Shown piece by piece: positions 13,094-14,759 of a DNA stretch of 14,759 nt. The translations under genes and the position numbers were made by a program. Numbering within the stretch: the first letter of the stretch is position 1; every line of letters starts with the position of its first letter. Origin of the DNA: an uncultured Selenomonadaceae bacterium (GTDB lineage: Bacteria > Bacillota > Negativicutes > Selenomonadales > Selenomonadaceae); NCBI GenBank assembly GCA_905236785.1, contig CAJOQC010000203.1:1-14759 (forward strand). The letters are read 5' to 3'. The notes beneath the pieces are model-generated. The model saw only the letters and a program-made list of their open reading frames with translations, made no database searches and was not told the origin of the DNA.

Positions 13094-14359
13094 TCAGCCG
13101 TCAACGCGCTTTATATCCGCGCCCAAGGCGATAAGTTTTTCCACCAATTTGTCATAGCCCCGGTCAATGTGGTGAATGTAGCCGACTTGCGTTTGCCCCT
13201 CGGCCACCAAGCCCGCCAGCACCATGGCCGCCCCGGCGCGAAGATCCGTGGCCTTTACTTGGCAACCCGTGAGTTTTCCGACGCCGGTGACTATTGATGT
13301 GCGTCCATCGATTTTGATGTTTGCGCCCATGCGCTTTAATTCGTCAACGTGCATAAAGCGGTTTTCAAATACCGTTTCCGTAACAAGCCCTGCGCCGTCG
13401 CTCACCGCCAGCATAGCCATGAACTGCGCCTGCATATCCGTGGGGAAACCGGGGTAGGGCATGGTTTTTATGTCCACGGCGCGGGTGCGTTTGTCGGCAA
13501 AGACGCGAATACCGTCAACGGATTCTTCAAGGCCGACCCCCGCCTCCTTGAGTTTGGCGATAACGGGTTTTAGATGTTCGCTTATGGCGTTTTCGATGAA
13601 CACGTCGCCTTTTGTCATTGCCGCCGCCACCATGTACGTCCCGGCTTCGATGCGGTCGGGGATTATGGTGTAGCCGTGACCGATAAGTTTTTCGCGGCCG
13701 TCGATTTTAATTACGTTTGTCCCTGCGCCGCGAATTTTTGCCCCCATTACGTTTAGATAGTTGGCTAAATCCACAATTTCCGGCTCTTGCGCCGGGTTTT
13801 CCAACACGGTTTGCCCTTTGGCCATGGCGGCGGCCATCAATATGTTCTCCGTCGCCCCCACGCTGGGGAAATCAAGATACACTCGCGAACCTATAAGCCC
13901 GTTGGGCGCGGCGGCCTCTATAAACCCGTGGCCGATTTTTATTTGCGCCCCCAAAGCCTCGAAGCCCTTTAAGTGCAAATCTATGGGGCGCGTGCCGATG
14001 GCGCAACCGCCGGGCAAAGAAATTTTCGCCTTGCCGCAACGCGCCAACAGCGGCCCCATTATCAAAAACGAGGCTCGCATTTTCCGCACCAAATCATAAG
14101 GAGCTTCAAAACAACTTATTTCCGTGGCATCCACCCTAAGCTCATTAAGTTCCGCGTTATATTCCGTCTTTACGCCAAGTTTTTGCAATACGGCGGAAAT
14201 TGTCTGCACGTCGTCTAAGTCCGGCACTTCCTCCAAGACGCTTACTTTATCTTGCCCCAACAGCGTCGCTGCAATAATGGGCAGCACCGCGTTTTTCGCG
14301 CCGCTTATTTTTACTCGTCCCTTTAGGGGTTTCCCTCCGTTAATGACAAGTTTTTCCAT
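13094..14359 (-). CDS. murA: UDP-N-acetylglucosamine 1-carboxyvinyltransferase
   Basis: MurA transfers enolpyruvate from PEP to UDP-GlcNAc, the first committed step of peptidoglycan synthesis in the cytoplasm. The 421-residue protein is full length. K22-N23 in SGAKNA bind substrate, and C119 in [13 protein letters not shown] is the active-site Cys, which is the fosfomycin target, so the enzyme should be fosfomycin-sensitive by this criterion. [12 protein letters not shown] carries the catalytic Asp, and TDLRAGAA is the conserved C-terminal Arg segment. I chose the ATG at 14359 (MEKLVINGG), which matches the family N-terminus; a TTG at 14395 is in frame but would add 12 unconserved residues. 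The best ribosome binding site (GGGGGGA) is rather distant. The reductase gene follows in the same operon. Confidence 0.95.
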   Translation of the reverse strand: MEKLVINGGKPLKGRVKISGAKNAVLPIIAATLLGQDKVSVLEEVPDLDDVQTISAVLQKLGVKTEYNAELNELRVDATEISCFEAPYDLVRKMRASFLIMGPLLARCGKAKISLPGGCAIGTRPIDLHLKGFEALGAQIKIGHGFIEAAAPNGLIGSRVYLDFPSVGATENILMAAAMAKGQTVLENPAQEPEIVDLANYLNVMGAKIRGAGTNVIKIDGREKLIGHGYTIIPDRIEAGTYMVAAAMTKGDVFIENAISEHLKPVIAKLKEAGVGLEESVDGIRVFADKRTRAVDIKTMPYPGFPTDMQAQFMAMLAVSDGAGLVTETVFENRFMHVDELKRMGANIKIDGRTSIVTGVGKLTGCQVKATDLRAGAAMVLAGLVAEGQTQVGYIHHIDRGYDKLVEKLIALGADIKRVDG

Positions 14360-14445
14360 GTATGTATATATTCCCCCCGACGGGCAAATACCCAAAAATT
14401 CATTGGTCTTGCCGACAACACATTCGGCATTGGTATAAGTTTATC

Positions 14446-14451
14446 ATTATA
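14446..14451 (-). promoter_or_regulatory. Possible murA -10 box
   Basis: A perfect TATAAT on the minus strand lies about 87 bp before the murA ATG. No good -35 hexamer sits at the proper distance, so this is a weak call. A small inverted repeat (TGCCGA at 14410-14415 with TCGGCA at 14424-14429) would be in the leader. Confidence 0.35.
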
Positions 14452-14507
14452 TTCCTGCGTTAGCAAGAGGAAACCCGAAAAACAAATTCGCTTATGATGT
14501 TATCTTG

Positions 14508-14516
14508 TGTTATACT
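14508..14516 (+). promoter_or_regulatory. Extended -10 promoter of the uracil-permease-type gene
   Basis: TGTTATACT is an extended -10 element (TG plus TATACT) 42 bp before the TTG start at 14559. No convincing -35 is seen. The gap 14360-14558 is the divergent promoter region shared with murA. Confidence 0.45.
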
Positions 14517-14558
14517 GTTACGGCTATTTCGACAAGCCTTTATGAAAGGATGATTTAT

Positions 14559-14675
14559 TTGGAAAACAGAACCGTTCCCGTAGATGCCAAACTGCCTTTT
14601 TTGCAAACTGTTCCCCTTAGTTTGCAACATCTTTTTGCCATGTTCGGCTCTACGGTTTTGGTGTCCATACTCTTT
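14559..14675 (+). pseudogene. uraA: Uracil permease-type gene, 5' fragment joined to a repeat
   Basis: From a TTG start with AAAGGA 8 nt upstream, 39 codons encode the start of a nucleobase:cation symporter-2 protein. The segment LPFLQTVPLSLQHLFAMFG, then STVLVSILF, closely matches the N-terminus of UraA/PyrP permeases, which import uracil through the inner membrane and are about 420 residues long. Similarity stops at codon 39 and the dispersed repeat begins at the very next base (14676). The frame stays open through the repeat to the window end, but with unrelated Pro/Gly/Arg-rich residues. Either the element inserted here and broke the gene, or the sequence was misjoined at a repeat near a contig edge. 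The rest of the gene is not visible. Confidence 0.7.
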
Positions 14676-14759
14676 AGGCAACCTCTAAAAACTCCCTCCG
14701 TCAGCCCTGCGGGCTGCCACCTCCCTCCAAGAGGGAGGCTTAAATCAGCCCTCCTCTTG
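14676..14759 (+). repeat. Dispersed inverted-repeat element, copy 2, cut by the window end
   Basis: Bases 14676-14727 match the reverse complement of 8515-8566 at about 45 of 52 positions. Downstream, CCTCCCTC (14720-14727) and GAGGGAGG (about 14731-14738) form a hairpin. The outer end GGCAACCTCTAAAAACTC is like the left end of copy 1. The element starts directly after the last permease-like codon. Confidence 0.75.

Noticed and set aside
14460..14681. 73-codon minus-strand frame opposite the permease start
   Set aside because: It is antisense to a recognisable N-terminus and covers the divergent promoter.
1..14759. CRISPR array, tRNA, rRNA, integrase or transposase genes
   Set aside because: No evenly spaced direct repeats, cloverleaf sequences or recombinase motifs were seen on either strand.

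Overview
The window is a 14.8 kb, roughly 50% GC, densely coded bacterial chromosomal segment. It fits an anaerobic Bacillota, and I would guess Negativicutes. Supporting points are an AMIN-domain amidase, a TGS-type uridine/nucleoside kinase, a DUF47-Pit phosphate pair, an old-yellow-enzyme-type reductase with a Cys cluster, a GH84 hexosaminidase, and TTG starts. The taxon is an inference from gene content only. Nothing looks like a phage, plasmid, CRISPR array, rRNA or tRNA. The last bases lie inside a dispersed repeat, so the right edge may be a contig end.

Left part (1-3075): a possible truncated divergent gene start, a DUF192 protein, convergent metF (5,10-methylenetetrahydrofolate reductase) overlapping it by 20 bp, then a small Cys-rich ORF and a secreted GH84 glycosidase in tandem.

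Middle (3076-6779): a structured intergenic repeat, a polar amino-acid ABC permease without its ATPase or binding protein, an AMIN-Amidase_3 cell-wall hydrolase ending at a strong terminator, then a 407-codon P-type-ATPase-like protein that has lost every catalytic motif. This intact pseudoenzyme is the most unusual gene here.

Right part (6763-14759): all certain genes are on the minus strand. They are a TGS/uridine-kinase-family protein, the DUF47-pit phosphate operon behind two leader hairpins, a PPP phosphatase-HAD phosphatase operon, and a murA-flavin oxidoreductase operon closed by a rho-independent terminator. Divergent from murA is the 5' end of a uracil-permease-type gene that runs straight into a dispersed repeat after 39 codons. 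The same repeat lies at 8433-8566.

A signal that no single gene explains: GATC occurs only 3 times (about 58 expected) and CCWGG only once (about 29 expected), while CCSGG is common. This suggests long-term selection by restriction-modification systems against these sites.
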